A stretch of DNA of 64,000 nt. Source: Trametes villosa. Taxonomy: Eukaryota; Basidiomycota; Agaricomycetes; Polyporales; Polyporaceae. The notes under the pieces are model-generated. The model did not search any database, was not told the DNA's origin, and saw nothing but the letters and a program-made list of their open reading frames with translations. The position numbers and the translations under genes were made by a program. Positions 42,623 to 54,454 of this stretch are shown here, one piece after another (positions within the stretch are counted from its first letter, which is position 1; every line of letters starts with the position of its first letter). The DNA is taken from the NCBI GenBank assembly GCA_002964805.2, contig PUDQ02000009.1, forward strand, positions 124,001 through 188,000, in the 5' to 3' direction.

Positions 42623-45600
42623 GACGACAGGTGAAGGAGGCGAGGTGGGGCGACTCGGCGACTGGGCTGTCTGAACTGGGTGTAACCCGGGTTGAGGAAT
42701 GTCAGGACGACTTTTGGGAGGCCTTTATACTCGCGCGGGGCGTCGCCCAATATCGCCATCGCCGGTATGGGTGTCGATACTCTTGGCCCGCTCGCGGTGG
42801 AGTGATTTGCGAAGGCTTCTCTCCGGGACCCAGCCAGCGGCCGGCACTGTGCAGGATTGCGCTCCAGCCGCTCCGAATGGGAAACCGCATGGTTCTGTGC
42901 TTCGCATGTCACTTGACGGGGAAGATGCATGTGTTCCACGATGATCTAAGAGGACATGTTCTCATGAGCCGGTTTTCCTGGAAGTCAAAGGGGGAAAGCG
43001 GCGGCGCGCCCGTGACCTACGCACGCAACGCGGCTCGTGGCCCTCGGAGTCGATTGCAAAAATAGCACAACGCTGCTGCCCGGCGTTTGCGACATACTAC
43101 GCTCGAAGGTTCGGATAAGGCGCGCGATCAGATACCGGGAGAAGGTGCTGCAGAGAAGACCCGGCGCTGTGGGAGTCTCCAGTGGGAACATACGGCACTT
43201 TGGCCAATAAGCGCTGTTTGCCTCTGATCAGGCTGCAGAGCCGCACGAGGGCCGCACAAGCTAGAGCACCTCGGCACCGACGGACGGTGCAAGGTCTGCC
43301 GAAGCGCATTCACGCGCAGGTTCCCGAGCGCATGCCGTACGCCCTGGAACTCGTTGCGTGAAGTCAGGTGAAGTCGCGTGCGGTGGCCGATAGCGCGAAG
43401 TCTGCACCATGCTGTAGTTGTAATTCAGATACCATGACTGCTCGATTCGTCAGGGTCTCTTGATAAGATTGCAGGGTTGCGGGCTGTTGCGGGATGCAGG
43501 ACGAATGGTACTGTAGCAGGGAAGTGGACGTACCAATAATGACGTCAATATATCTTCGTGAATCTTCGCGAAGGATGGATGGAGAAGGTGGCTGGGACAG
43601 CCTGGTGCTCGTACAGCGTGATGCACGTCCAGGACGTGGGTCGCACACGCCTCAGTACGGGAGCATTCACTGAGGCGGTACTGCAACATGCGGCCCACTG
43701 GCTAGGCATGGAGTTATCTTCCATCTAGACCTGTTCAGCTTCGCATCTGGAGCCGCCTCGCAAGGGGCCTCCAGGGGTTGGAAGCTGATGCGTGTGGAAT
43801 GCAATCCCACTGCCTCATGGTACGTTCAATCTGACAAGACATGACAATTACTCGGTCGGAATGAACAATCCACTGGGATCTGTCAGGCGTACCTCACATC
43901 GCATGGCGGTGGCTACAGGCTCGTACCGCCCCACAGACGACCGTTTCGAGGCCAGCGCAGCATTTCCCTAGTTCTTCGCTTTCGGCATGTCGTAGAGAGT
44001 CGCGTTTATGTGGCCCCAGGGGCTCCGCGGGGTAGCGGAAGAGGCGGTGCTCGAAGAGCATGCTTGACTGAGAACGACAGATGTCAGTTCATCCGCATAC
44101 TTGGACATGTAGCGTATATACCTACTCTAGAACGCATCTGCGCGGCGAGCGACACAGCACACGACCCAGATACAACCGCGATCTCCCGCCCATCCGAGCT
44201 TGAGATGCACATGGACCAGCGAAGTCTGTTGAGGCTCTAGCTGTAGCCCGGCCGAGTCGCGGTGGGACCTCAGCATCGTTCCAGGAATGTTGAGCGGCGG
44301 CGGCACCGGTTCGGCAACAAACTGCTGGGGTGTGGCAGCGGCGTGATGCCAGCAGATCTGTCGGAGATCTCAGAACTCGACTCGTACCTACGCGAGGTTG
44401 TAACATGAGCAGCTCGGTGAGTTCTGTATGCATACATACTGACAGTTCCGGATCTTGCGTGAGGCAAATACATGCGTATACATCGCACTAAGCTATCCCC
44501 GAGCAACTGATAGCGATCGCAGAGGGCATATTTGAGAAGACATGAATTCTTACCGCGCGTACAGAGAGCTTGGCGTATTTTTGCCTTCCTCATAATCTGT
44601 GGGTCATAGAATTTAGAACAAGGACTGCGTGTTCTTCCCTGAATGCATGGCGCGATCAGATAACAGCAGCAAGGAGCATAGAGCAAACGATTAAACTCGT
44701 CCAGCGGCCACGGGTGTACGAGTTGTTTCAGTGTACAAGTTGGGTGGTACCTAGGGGACATATCCTGCAGAGTAGCCTTCCCGGGGGCTGCATAGTTTGC
44801 TGACAAGTCGATACAATACCTAGGAAAACCAAGGATGGGCGGTATATGACGGTTTGAGGGGTAGTAGATCACTGCCATGCCTAGAAACTTGCGTTTTTGC
44901 CTGTTTTCGCCATTCACTTGCTTTGAAGGCGAGAGATACAGCCCATGTCGCGCCGTCGTGAGTTCCACAAAGATGAGGTTGCTAAGTACCAAGGCGCGGC
45001 GGGTTGACTAGCAGTCCTGATCATGGTTGAGAGGAGAGGGGGCCGTGCGGTGGGTGGCGAGTCGGAATGGGCCCAGCACGAAACCGGGAGACGGACGGCC
45101 TGTCGGCGGGGGCCGAGCGCCGAGCGCCGCAAGGGCCCGGGAGGCCGGCGTTGCCTCTGAACTGACTACATACAACGTCAAGGAGTTTCATTCAGATGTA
45201 GATATCATATCCAGACCTGGGGAAATTTCCGAGGTAAATATACCGTCAACTTGTTATACTGGGGCGCCCACAGAAGCCCACAGAGAGCCGGCGGCGACCT
45301 GAGACCAGGTAGAATTCGGAATGCTGCCGGACAACCCGGCGGTACGTAAGCTATTTGGCAATATTTGTGCTTGCATGACGGCCTCCTCGCAGCCCAGGCT
45401 CAGGCTGCGCTGTTCTGCTTGGTACCACGTACGTCCATGAGATCTATGTCGCGACATACTCACCTAAGAGCTTGCGACTCGAGAAAAGCTTGTTTTTACT
45501 ACCTTGCTATATTTCGACTCTGAACATGCGATTGTCGCTTATGTATCCATCTCCAACTCCTGCCAGTGGTCCCTCCATCAAGCCGACTGAACTTGAACCA

Positions 45601-46919
45601 GAAAACGCAAGCAACCTCAGCGCAGGAATGTTGGTTCCTTGTCTACTGCTCACCAGTATATCCAAGAGCCCACTCAAGCCATTTTGACGAGCACGACTAC
45701 TCCTGCATGCGCCACGCACGTTCGTTACTGGTAGCAGGAATAGTGGGCCAATCTTCTCCGCTGAGGAAGCTCCGGGTACGGGCCGCCACCTTCCCAGCTC
45801 TCAGGCTAATCTTGTACTGCAGGTCGTGTGCCCAGATGTTCTGGTCGTTCAGTTATGAAGCGGACGTCTCGAAGGACATCGCCATATACGCCAGGTCTTG
45901 CGCGACGGTCTAGACTCTGCCATCTTCCATGCTGCTCTCAACAGATTGGCCGCGATATTTGTACGAGGTTCTTGCGGGAGCTTCGCAGGACTACTGGGAC
46001 GTTTCTGTGCAACCACGTACTAGAAGTAGAGGGAAGCAGCGCCGCTCGCGTTGACGCCGTACCTGGACAGATCGGCGTTGTACTGGGAACTACCGCACGT
46101 GCGCATACTCAGTGTGGTGAGTCCCATCTCCTGTGTATATCGCTCCCAGGGCTTTCTCTCCCATTCCTGTCGTACCCCTCGGGAAGCGACTAGCTTTGGT
46201 GCCCGCTATGGTTTGCGTGGGCGTCATCGCTCACTATTATGACTTTCCATGTAGGCCCGCTACCTCGCGCACCACCACGGCGGAGAGTTGCGCTTCTAGG
46301 AGCGGACAGCACCTTCGCCCTTACGTGTAACACTAATATGGATAGCATCCGTACTCATCACCAATCACATATGTGGCCCGAAGCACGTCAAACCACTGGC
46401 AGTGCGATTATAGTGCGATTACATGTTTCTACGGTTTGTGCAACTTGAACGCATGACAACCGGCGTCGCCGCCACGAACCTGATCTCGACCACAATGGCC
46501 TATACGCTCCTGCGCTCCGCTCGCTCAATCCGGACTACGGGCCCTCATTCCGCCTTATGCGCCTTCTGCACTAGGCTCCGAAGCCGACGATCGCCTGCGA
46601 CGAGCACAACTCCCGCACGAGAGCAGCGGCGCGTCGCACCCATCCCCGTCCACCGCTTGTACTTGCAACGCTTCTCGCCCCCTTCAGCTACGCACATCGC
46701 CGCTGGCTGGCTACCACTTACACCCTTTCGGCGAACTCGCGCCGCGCGAAGCTCGCCGTTGGGTGACGATGCGCTGAATGCGCTGCGCCCGTCTCATCGG
46801 TAGCCAACGGAGAATAGGGCGCATCCTCCGGACTGTCGTCGTTACCCAAACGGGGCCGGACGCGAGGGCCGTACAGCGCAGCTTGCGCTTCATCTGCCAT
46901 CTACCACCACGGCGAAAGG
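42623..46919. other. Long gene-poor stretch
   Basis: More than 4 kb without a gene I can support. The longest frame (44270-44992, minus, 240 codons) has no domain, odd Cys/Tyr/Arg-rich composition and no splice signals that extend it. Bases about 45720-46010 read in one plus frame as a leucine-rich, F-box-tail-like segment (LRKLRVRAATFPALRLILYC, then DYWDVSV further on), interrupted by an in-frame TAG, perhaps a dead gene. Frames at 46432-46803 are Arg/Ser/Pro-rich and probably chance. No transposase or inverted repeats were recognised. Confidence 0.4.
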
Positions 46920-46926
46920 TATAAAG
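46920..46926 (+). promoter_or_regulatory. TATA box of the small basic protein gene
   Basis: TATAAAG lies 96 bases upstream of the ATG at 47016 and is followed by a C/T-rich leader with CTCTCC and CACAACACC blocks, a common arrangement for strongly expressed fungal genes. Confidence 0.55.
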
Positions 46927-47015
46927 CCTGCACGCCTCTCCTCGTCTCTCTCCAGGCCTCACAGACTCTCCACTCCAACACATCCTCCTCACCCCCACCC
47001 ACAACACCTATCACA

Positions 47016-47346
47016 ATGCCGCCGGCCAAGGGATCTCGTGGTGGTGCTGGTACGCCCTCTCCCCCCTCTCCCCACCCAGTAACCGACTGACCTCGCTCCC
47101 TACCCCACAGCCAGCAGCAAGGCCCCCGCCGACGCCGGCCGCGTCCCCACCACGCAGGTGCGCTCCCCCCTCCTCGCGCCGCCGCACTGACGCCTCATCC
47201 TCCTTCCCTCTTTCTCCTACGTGTGTGTACAGGCCAAGGCGGGCAAGGACGCCGCCAAGGACCCCTCTCCCGCGCGCCCCCAGCGCACTGCTGCCAACGG
47301 CGGGGCCTCGCCCCCCAAGGCCGGCGCCAAGGCCCCCAAGGCCTAG
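47016..47346 (+). CDS. Small Ala/Lys/Pro-rich basic protein, spliced
   Basis: Three short exons (47016-47049, 47111-47157, 47233-47346) join in frame to a 64-residue protein that starts MPPAKGSRGG and ends KAGAKAPKA. It is very rich in Ala, Lys, Pro and Gly with almost no hydrophobic residues, so it should be disordered and basic; a nucleic-acid- or chromatin-associated role is possible but unproven. Support comes from three things: consistent GT-AG introns of 61 and 75 bases, a TATA box and pyrimidine leader upstream, and exon base use unlike the T/C-rich introns. The gene is below usual size thresholds and overlapping longer frames on both strands are shadows. I do not recognise a family. 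Confidence 0.65.
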
Positions 47347-47694
47347 GAGCCGCAGCCGTCCGGCGGTCGGCGGGCGCGGAGCCTGGACGCACCCTGACGG
47401 CGCCGGCGATGTGGAGAGGGGGAGGGCGTTGCCTTGCCCGGCGATGTAGAATCAGAGCGGAGGAGGAGGAGACCGGGAAGACATGCATGCATTGGGATTG
47501 TATACTGCTGCTGAACATCTGGAATGTATAGAGAAACTCGCTCGGATATCGCGTGCTTCCTCAACGCTGCCAGCGGCGGATTACTCGAACACGGAGTGTT
47601 CAGCCACACAAGGAACGCCCATTCAAACGCACCCCTTCATATGTGGGAAAGCTCCGCTTCAATATCGTACAGTACATATGTATGCAAACTATGT
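47347..47694. other. 3' flanks of two convergent genes
   Basis: Only short frames; no element was recognised. Confidence 0.4.
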
Positions 47695-50600
47695 TTACAA
47701 AGGATCTGCTTCAAACAGGGGCATAACCGAGTCCGAGTGAAACTGGGCGAGGAGACTGCGTTTCTTGAGCTTCGCCTCCTCGTCTTCCACCACTTCAGCC
47801 TCCAGCCCGTCGTCTTCGCGCTTCCGCTGTAGCTCGTCGCGGCGCGCTGAGCGCTCGAGGCTTGCCTTCACAGAGCGCTGGACGTCATCAAGGTGTACCA
47901 GTCCGCGGGGTGCCGCCCTCGCGGAGACCGCGCCGACGATGTACTCGAATGTCTTGAGAACGTCGCGCCTGTCGTTGGAAGGCTTCTCGTCCGTGGCGGG
48001 CTTCGCCTCTCCTTCCGCCGCCCGCGCTTTGGCCTCCATCTTCTCAGCGAACGCCTCGAGCGCAGTCGCGAGCTTCGTCCCCTTCCGCAACCGACCGCTG
48101 CCTTCGAGGCGCGCAATGGTCTCCTTCAGCAGCGCCACGTCCGCCTTGGACGGCTTCCGAATCTCCTTACGGTTCCACTCGTACTCGTAGATGCTCTCCT
48201 CGAGCTCGTCCACACGCGGCGCGTCGTACGCGACGTCGTACTGCGTCTCGCGCTGCAGCCACGTCTGCGTCGCGATCTCCAGCGGGGTGTTCCCGACGCC
48301 GTCTTCGAGGTGGAGCACCTCCGCGGGGCCGGCGTCGCCGACGAGGCGCGCGATCTCCGAGAGGCCTTCTTTGACTGCGACGTGCAGGGGCGTTGAACCG
48401 GACTTGTCGCGCAGTGCGAAGACGGAGGTCACGAACGGGAGGAGCAGCCGCACCGCAGGGAGGCTCTTCCGCTTGACAGCGAGGTGTAGAGGCTAGCGTA
48501 GGATCGTTCAGCGCGCGAGCCCGGGCGCGCGGAGAGCAAGACTTACGGTGTTGAGCGCGCCTTTCGATTGTTGCAAGAGCATGCGAGCTGTGACATCTTT
48601 GGGTAATTTCTGCAGGACGTGCTTGAGGAGCTTCAAATGGCTCCCAGACTCGTCGGTCAGGTCGCGGGCGCAAAGAAGATGGTACACGTTCCAACTGAGA
48701 TCATGATATGTGAGCGCAAGTAGAGGTAGCCTTGTTCGAGCAACTCACCCGCGCACGTCCGTCTCTGTGGGCGAGACACCGTTGGACAGCAGGTAGTCGA
48801 ACAGTTCCGGAGAGCATCCCCAGTTTGCGCCCACCAGAATGTGATTGAAGCCGACGAAGTGGATGCTAGGCCATCCGTTCTTTAGTCTCAACAACACACA
48901 ACTCCCTGAGAGTGCACTCACCGAGCCGTCAGCGCACTCTGCATCTCGACCGGGCGGAGCGCTACCACCTCCTTCACCGCGTCAAGGTGCCCGCCAATGA
49001 CGGCCGCAGTGACCGCAGACTCGTTCAGCTCGTTGCTGCTCCAGCCCAGTCTTCCGGCAATCTGGCCCTTGATGCGGCGCAGGTACATCGCCTTCTCATC
49101 GCTATGGGTCGAGGCGTAGTACTCGTACGCAGCGAGCGGGCGGTCCGACGCGAGGTACCGCATGACGCCCACCGCATTAGCCTGCGCGGCGGTCCACAAC
49201 AGCGGAATATCAGAGGTCTTCGTAGTTCCAGGCGCGTTCGGGTCGACCTTCTCCGCGAGATCCTTGCGCTTCTTGCCGTGCACGTTGAGGCCTAGGTATG
49301 CCTTGCTCGAGGACTGCGTCGACTGCCATCGAGGGGCGTCACTATCTTCGTGCTCGTCATGCGACTCCGGAAGCTCGATCCCAGCACCCGTGCGACGGAT
49401 GAGCTCCTCTAGCATGGCTGGCCGGTCGAAGTTGCAGACCCACTTGAGAGCGTCGGCGGGGAGGTCGACTGGCTTAGGGAGGGATTTGTAGAGATCGGCA
49501 ATCTGCACGAAAGCCTCGAAGTCGTCGTCAAGGACGGCCTTGAATAAAGGCGGCCCCGAGTGCCACTTGTCGTCTTTGGCGTGGTATACCAAGTCAGCTA
49601 GCTCAAGCAGCTTCTCGGGCGGAACTTCAGTGTGCACTTCCGATGGCCGGCGGGCGATGTCGACGAAGTTGATCTCGGGCTGCGAGTCCGAATCCTCGTC
49701 ACTCCCGCATCCCGAGTCTGAGTCCGAGTCGTCGATCTCTATAGCTGGTGTGAGGAATATCCGCAGTATTCGCAGATATAAGCTTACCCAGCACCACACT
49801 CTTAGCGATGAACTTGGACTTCTTGTCGTCCTTGGGTTTGTACTGAGCAGCGGCGATGGCAAGAACGAGGCGAGCGGTATCCCATTGGCGGTTGTTCAGC
49901 GCCATGGAAAGCGGGGTAAGCCCTGTTGGCAGAAAGCAGCCACCACGTCAGAGGAGCTGAAGAGGCGAAGCTTTGACACGCACCTTGGTTGTTCAGGAAA
50001 GTGCAAGTGATCAGCAGGACTTTTGCATCGGACTTGCCCTTCCCCTCGCTTGGGAGGCAGAGCGCCTGGATCTTCGCCGTGTCGCCGACACGGCACGCCT
50101 CGAAGAGGTCGTTGTACGCGCCCGTCATATGAGTAGGGATCTCCTCCGACGACCTAGTCCCCGACATCTTGTAGTACGCGACGGCAGCGGAATAGCGCGG
50201 AATGCCATACACACCGCTCCGCCCGAAGTTCGTGTTCACCTGGGTGTCAGGCCCGAAGAGTTCCTTCGCCGACTTCGCGCCATGCGAGACGAGGATCTCC
50301 TCCGCCTCTCGGAAGTACGCGATCGCGGCAAGGTACTTCTCGCGCTTCTCCCCGCACTCCTTGACATCACGCTCGTACGATGTGAGTTGCTCTGACCACT
50401 TGAGCAGCTCCTCCGCATGGGCGCCCTGCCATCCGGGGACAGCGGCGACTTCGCGGAACCGGATTCGTTCTGCGCGCTCGTCCGCTCTGGTAGCGTAGCC
50501 ATCTGCTTCGCTCTGGAGGGCGGGGACAATTGCGCGGACGTAGTCGAGGACGGTCATGTGAGAGTTGTCCCGGTTGCCGATGGCCGTCTTGATGTCGACG

Positions 50601-53562
50601 TTGTACTCCGCACCGATGTCGACGAGCAGGTCTACGACGTGGTCCAGAGATGCGAGGGAGACCTCAACGGGGAAGTACACCTCCCCTCTCCAGTCTTTGT
50701 TCGCGCTCTGCCAAGAGTGCCTAGCCCTGTGTGACATTAACAATCGGTTAGCTGTACGACATAACGAAGGAGAAGCGACATACTTGCGTTCGCGCGCACG
50801 ACTGTAATCCTCCTGATCAAGCACGTACTTCGCTCCATACGCAAGGAGAACTGCAGCGGTCGCGTGGTCTCCCTTCGCAATAGCAGACACGATGGGGAAC
50901 AACGCCTCCAAGCGGTACGTCACCATGTGCGGAGAGTCGAGGACCGCTCTCGCGTTCGGGTCGTGCTCCAGGAGCGTTTCGGTGAGTGCGGGCCGCTTTG
51001 CGCAGACGATCTTGTGGAGAATAGTGAACAGGTTGTCGTCCGCCTCGGAGGATACTGCGCCCTTGGCAATCAGCTTCTTCGCAGCCTCGCATGCAACTGC
51101 GATGTCGCGCGTTATGGCGGTCACCGTGAGCGGATGGAGCGCTTGTGCGTGATAGCGACCAGCCTTGGTGACGAGGCTGGCGTCGGCCCCAGCGGCGAGC
51201 AGCTCGTCCATGGCGGAGAGTGACCCGAACGCGACGGCGTAGTGGAGGGGGGTCAACGCGTAGTCCCAGTCGGGGAGGTTGACGTCGAAGACGTCCGGAA
51301 CGTCATTCTCGTCCTCCGGGATCTGGTCGGCGTCGGGGCTCTGCGTCGCGTCTTTCCCCTTTTTGGGTTCGCCATCCTCCGAGGACCAGTCGTCCTCGCT
51401 GCTGTCGTGCTCTTCCTCGTCCTCGTCATCGCCTTCCTCGGCTTCTTCGGCGTCCTTGTCGTTGGTGCTTACCGCGTCTTTCGCCGCCTGCGCAGCCGCT
51501 TCCTCCTCCTTGGCCTTCTCTGCGTTCACTGCACTTCGCTCGAGCAGCTTTCGTACAACCACGGGTAGATCAAGCTGTGCAGCAAGATGCAGTGCGGTAC
51601 GTCCGTCAACCAGGCGAGCGGTCATCCGCGCCCCCGCCTCGATCAGGTCGCACGCAATCTCTGACTGCCTAGAGAGGATGGCAACTTGCAGAGGGGTACG
51701 ACCGACATGGTCGCGGCGGTCGACGTCTGTACCTTCGTCGGCGATAGCCTTGGCGAGCGTGGCGCGGTCCCCGGCGACAATGGCGTTGAACAGCTTCTCG
51801 GTGGGGCCGATGTATGCCTGCCCAGCCCATTCGCCCTCGTCGATCGGGTGGAAGCTGCCCGAGATGCTCTGGCGCCCGGGGTTCTCTTCGATGAACCTGG
51901 CAAAGTATGAGGAGCGAGTAACACGTCGTCGTCAATGGGACTTACTGCACGCGACCGCGGACGTAGGACTCGTCCTCCGTCTCTTGCAGTTGCTTCTCTT
52001 CCTCGTCCTTAGGCTCGGGACAACACTGCAAGGGCTATGAGAAGGCTACGCGCATCGGCAAGGTGAGCGCATACCTCGCAACAGTCCTCCAGGCATTCAG
52101 ACATCGTCCCAAAGAAAGCCGGGTGGCGATGAAGGCGCCGTCCCTTGTTCTTTGGGTTGTACGGAGCTGCATGACACTTCAGCGCTACGTCTATGGAAGC
52201 AGGGTGCGATTCCACACTTACAGTTCATGCCCAGGTCCTGCCCAATACCATCAGTATCCGAGTTTGCAGTTCAGGAGAACGCACTCACTGTTTGGTAAAC
52301 CAACTTATCGATCCGCCGCGCATCCCACCCAGGACCGTACGGAATGTGGAGGGACTGCACGTCGTAATCGTTCATCTCCAACCCTCCGAGGTCGATGTTG
52401 GCCTTCAAGTCGCCCTTCATCTGCTTTCGACGGCGGCGGCTCCACTCATCTTGCGCAGGAGGGCGGCTTCGAAGGCTACGGCGGTCTGAGAGGTAACGTA
52501 TCTTGGAGTCCGGATCTGCGAGGCGCTCGAGTACGAGCAGGCGCGCCAGACCTTGAACTCGCACGATGGACCGTTCGTAGATCTGCATGTAGAGACCAGC
52601 CGTGAGTGGAGACCGGCCTTGAGCAGGATGAGACTCACGGTAGGGTCAATATCGTCCCTGCGCAGATTGGGGACCTCAACCTCGAATCCGCGAGCGGAAT
52701 ACTTCGCAAGCCGCACTTCGTACGAAGGCGAGCGGCGCGTCATGTCCACAGTATTACACTGCCGCATCATCGCCACGATCGCGCGCGGGTTTGCCCACAC
52801 CCGTTCGCCGTCGTACAGGCAACACGGCGCGTCGACGTCAAACCCAGCCAGGATCTCCGCCGGGGACGAGTAGAGGCGCAGCACGATCTGCACCGAGCGG
52901 TACGGGTACTGCGAGTGGATGGACACGGTGTGCTTCGTGCGGATGCACGTCACGTCCCAGGGCACGGAGTCGCGCACGGCCTCGTAGATCGCCTGCATCT
53001 TCGCCTCGGCCTGCGCGGGCGTGAGGCCGTACAGGAAGAGGTCGACGTCCGAGGTCGGGAACATGTTGCCATGAAAGTACTTGCGCATCGCGCGCTTGGA
53101 GGTCTTCGCAGAGTCCGGCACGGGCAGGAGGCACGCTTGCACGGAACCTCCGGCGACGACGACGTTGCTCCAGTCGGTAAGCTGCGAGAGGGAGCCTTCG
53201 GAGAATATCGCCCAGTTCTTCTTGAACTCCTCCATGCTCGACACAATCGCGGGGTCGCCCTCCTTGCGACGTTGCTTGTCGGACAAGGGGAAAATGTAGC
53301 GCGCAGAGAGGTCATCTTCGCCTCCGACGATCCTGGCGCGCGTTCGCCGAATATCGTCGGGCGCGTCGAACACATCCACTAAGCCCACATAAGGGTCCTG
53401 TAGACGTGGATTGCTCTTGTCTGTGGCGAAGAGCTTGCGAAGCTCTGCTTCATCGTGTAGAGACGGCTGAAGTGCCTTGACGAGAGCGTAGTCGTGTCCG
53501 GGGCCGCCAGGTAGCTGCCCCACACGAGCGAGAAATGCTTGAGCTTCCGGGTTCTGCGGCAT
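47695..53562 (-). CDS. Giant nucleotidyltransferase-like/ankyrin-repeat protein
   Basis: One gene appears to run from the ATG at 53562 (MPQNPEAQAFLARVGQLPGG) to a TAA at 47695 through about ten introns, giving well over 1600 residues. Residues about 125-185 contain NVVVAGGSVQACLLP followed by PTSDVDLFLYGL. This is a G-G-S then D-x-D arrangement like the catalytic motif of the nucleotidyltransferase fold, though with wider spacing than usual. Conserved segments such as SVPWDVTCIRTKHTVSIHSQ and MMRQCNTVDMTRRSPSYEVR follow. The middle and C-terminal parts hold ankyrin repeats: VGRTPLQVAILSRQSEIACD, DGRTALHLAAQLDLPVVVRK, YALTPLHYAVAFGSLSAMDE, NTPLHLAVKRKSLPAVRLLL and SGSTPLHVAVKEGLSEIARL. Between repeats are acidic and helical linkers. 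No signal peptide or membrane helix is seen. Similar proteins exist in many fungi as far as I recall, without assigned function. Two adjacent genes cannot be excluded, but the exons connect without a convincing internal stop and promoter. Confidence 0.8.
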
Positions 53563-54454
53563 GTCTGGGAAAAGTGGATTTCTCAGCTTCCGATATCTGG
53601 AGTCGCAAATACAAGTGTGTGTTGGGGGCCAGCGAACCTGACGAGAGCTGACGAGAGACGAAGACGCACCTGTGTTGTGGGGGCCAACCGTGAACCTGCC
53701 AACAAGAGACGAAGACGCACCTTTTATGCTGGGTCAAGCTCTGCCCCAGTCGCCGAACACGAGGTTCGTGAGAGAGAGATGCAGAGGTGTTGTACGTACA
53801 ACAACATGGTGGCCGGCTGGGCGATGCGCTTAATGACTCCCTCAAAGACTAAATTCGATCATGGCGGGACAGGAGAAAGAGCCACAACCCCGATTCGCAC
53901 GTTGCGGGCGCGTGCTAGCGCGCTCATGCCCATATAAGGGAAATCCCGCCGTGCCCGGTCCCGCGACGCTTGCTTGGCGCCCGGAAGCCGTTCTAGGTTG
54001 TCCGTATGTCGTTCGTCAAGCGGCTCCTGGGATACTTTATGACTGGCCGTGAGTGAATTTATCTTCTTGAGTCATCGTGACCATCTGAGTTCTGCGAATA
54101 GCTCCAGCGCCCTGGTGGCACTTCAAGTTCCTAAACTTTACCTCCAGACATCTTGACCTCCGAGGGGCCCAACGTTTGTGCCATTTCTGATAGCCCATAA
54201 ATAGGCTGGTTATCATGATGGTGCATCCAATGCTCGGTGATCTCGCGTGCAAGTTCGCTCGTGGCCCGGTGCGCACCCCAGGGCCTTGCAAACCGCATAC
54301 GGCACCGTCAGCCCGTGATACTCAGATGATGAGACGGTGCAGCTGCGATCTGCCACCGTCGCCGAAGGTTCACTGGACGCCTGGTTCCTGAGGATAAGTA
54401 CCCAGACGGGGCCACCATGGGAACGATCGCTCTCTCATCGACTGCACCGTGACC
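53563..54454. other. Intergenic region between divergent giant-ankyrin and hydrolase genes
   Basis: It contains the promoters of both genes. Next to the ankyrin gene lies a twofold 50-base repeat, listed separately. Before the hydrolase ATG, the GGATAAGTACCC at about 54393 resembles GTATAAGTACCA at about 2349 in front of copy 1. No gene was recognised. Confidence 0.45.
53618..53722. repeat. Two-copy tandem repeat of about 52 bases
   Basis: Each unit starts with a GTGTTG(T)GGGGGCCA-like block, has GAACCTG inside, and ends with the identical 18-mer AGAGACGAAGACGCACCT (about 53653-53671 and 53703-53721). It sits in the 5' flank of the giant ankyrin gene, 60-160 bases before its ATG. Confidence 0.65.

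Noticed and set aside
41268..42674. 468-codon plus frame
   Set aside because: It is the reverse strand of the G1 peptidase gene, which has signal peptide, both catalytic residues and consistent introns.
44270..44992. 240-codon minus frame
   Set aside because: No recognisable domain, high Cys/Arg content and no splice sites linking it to anything.
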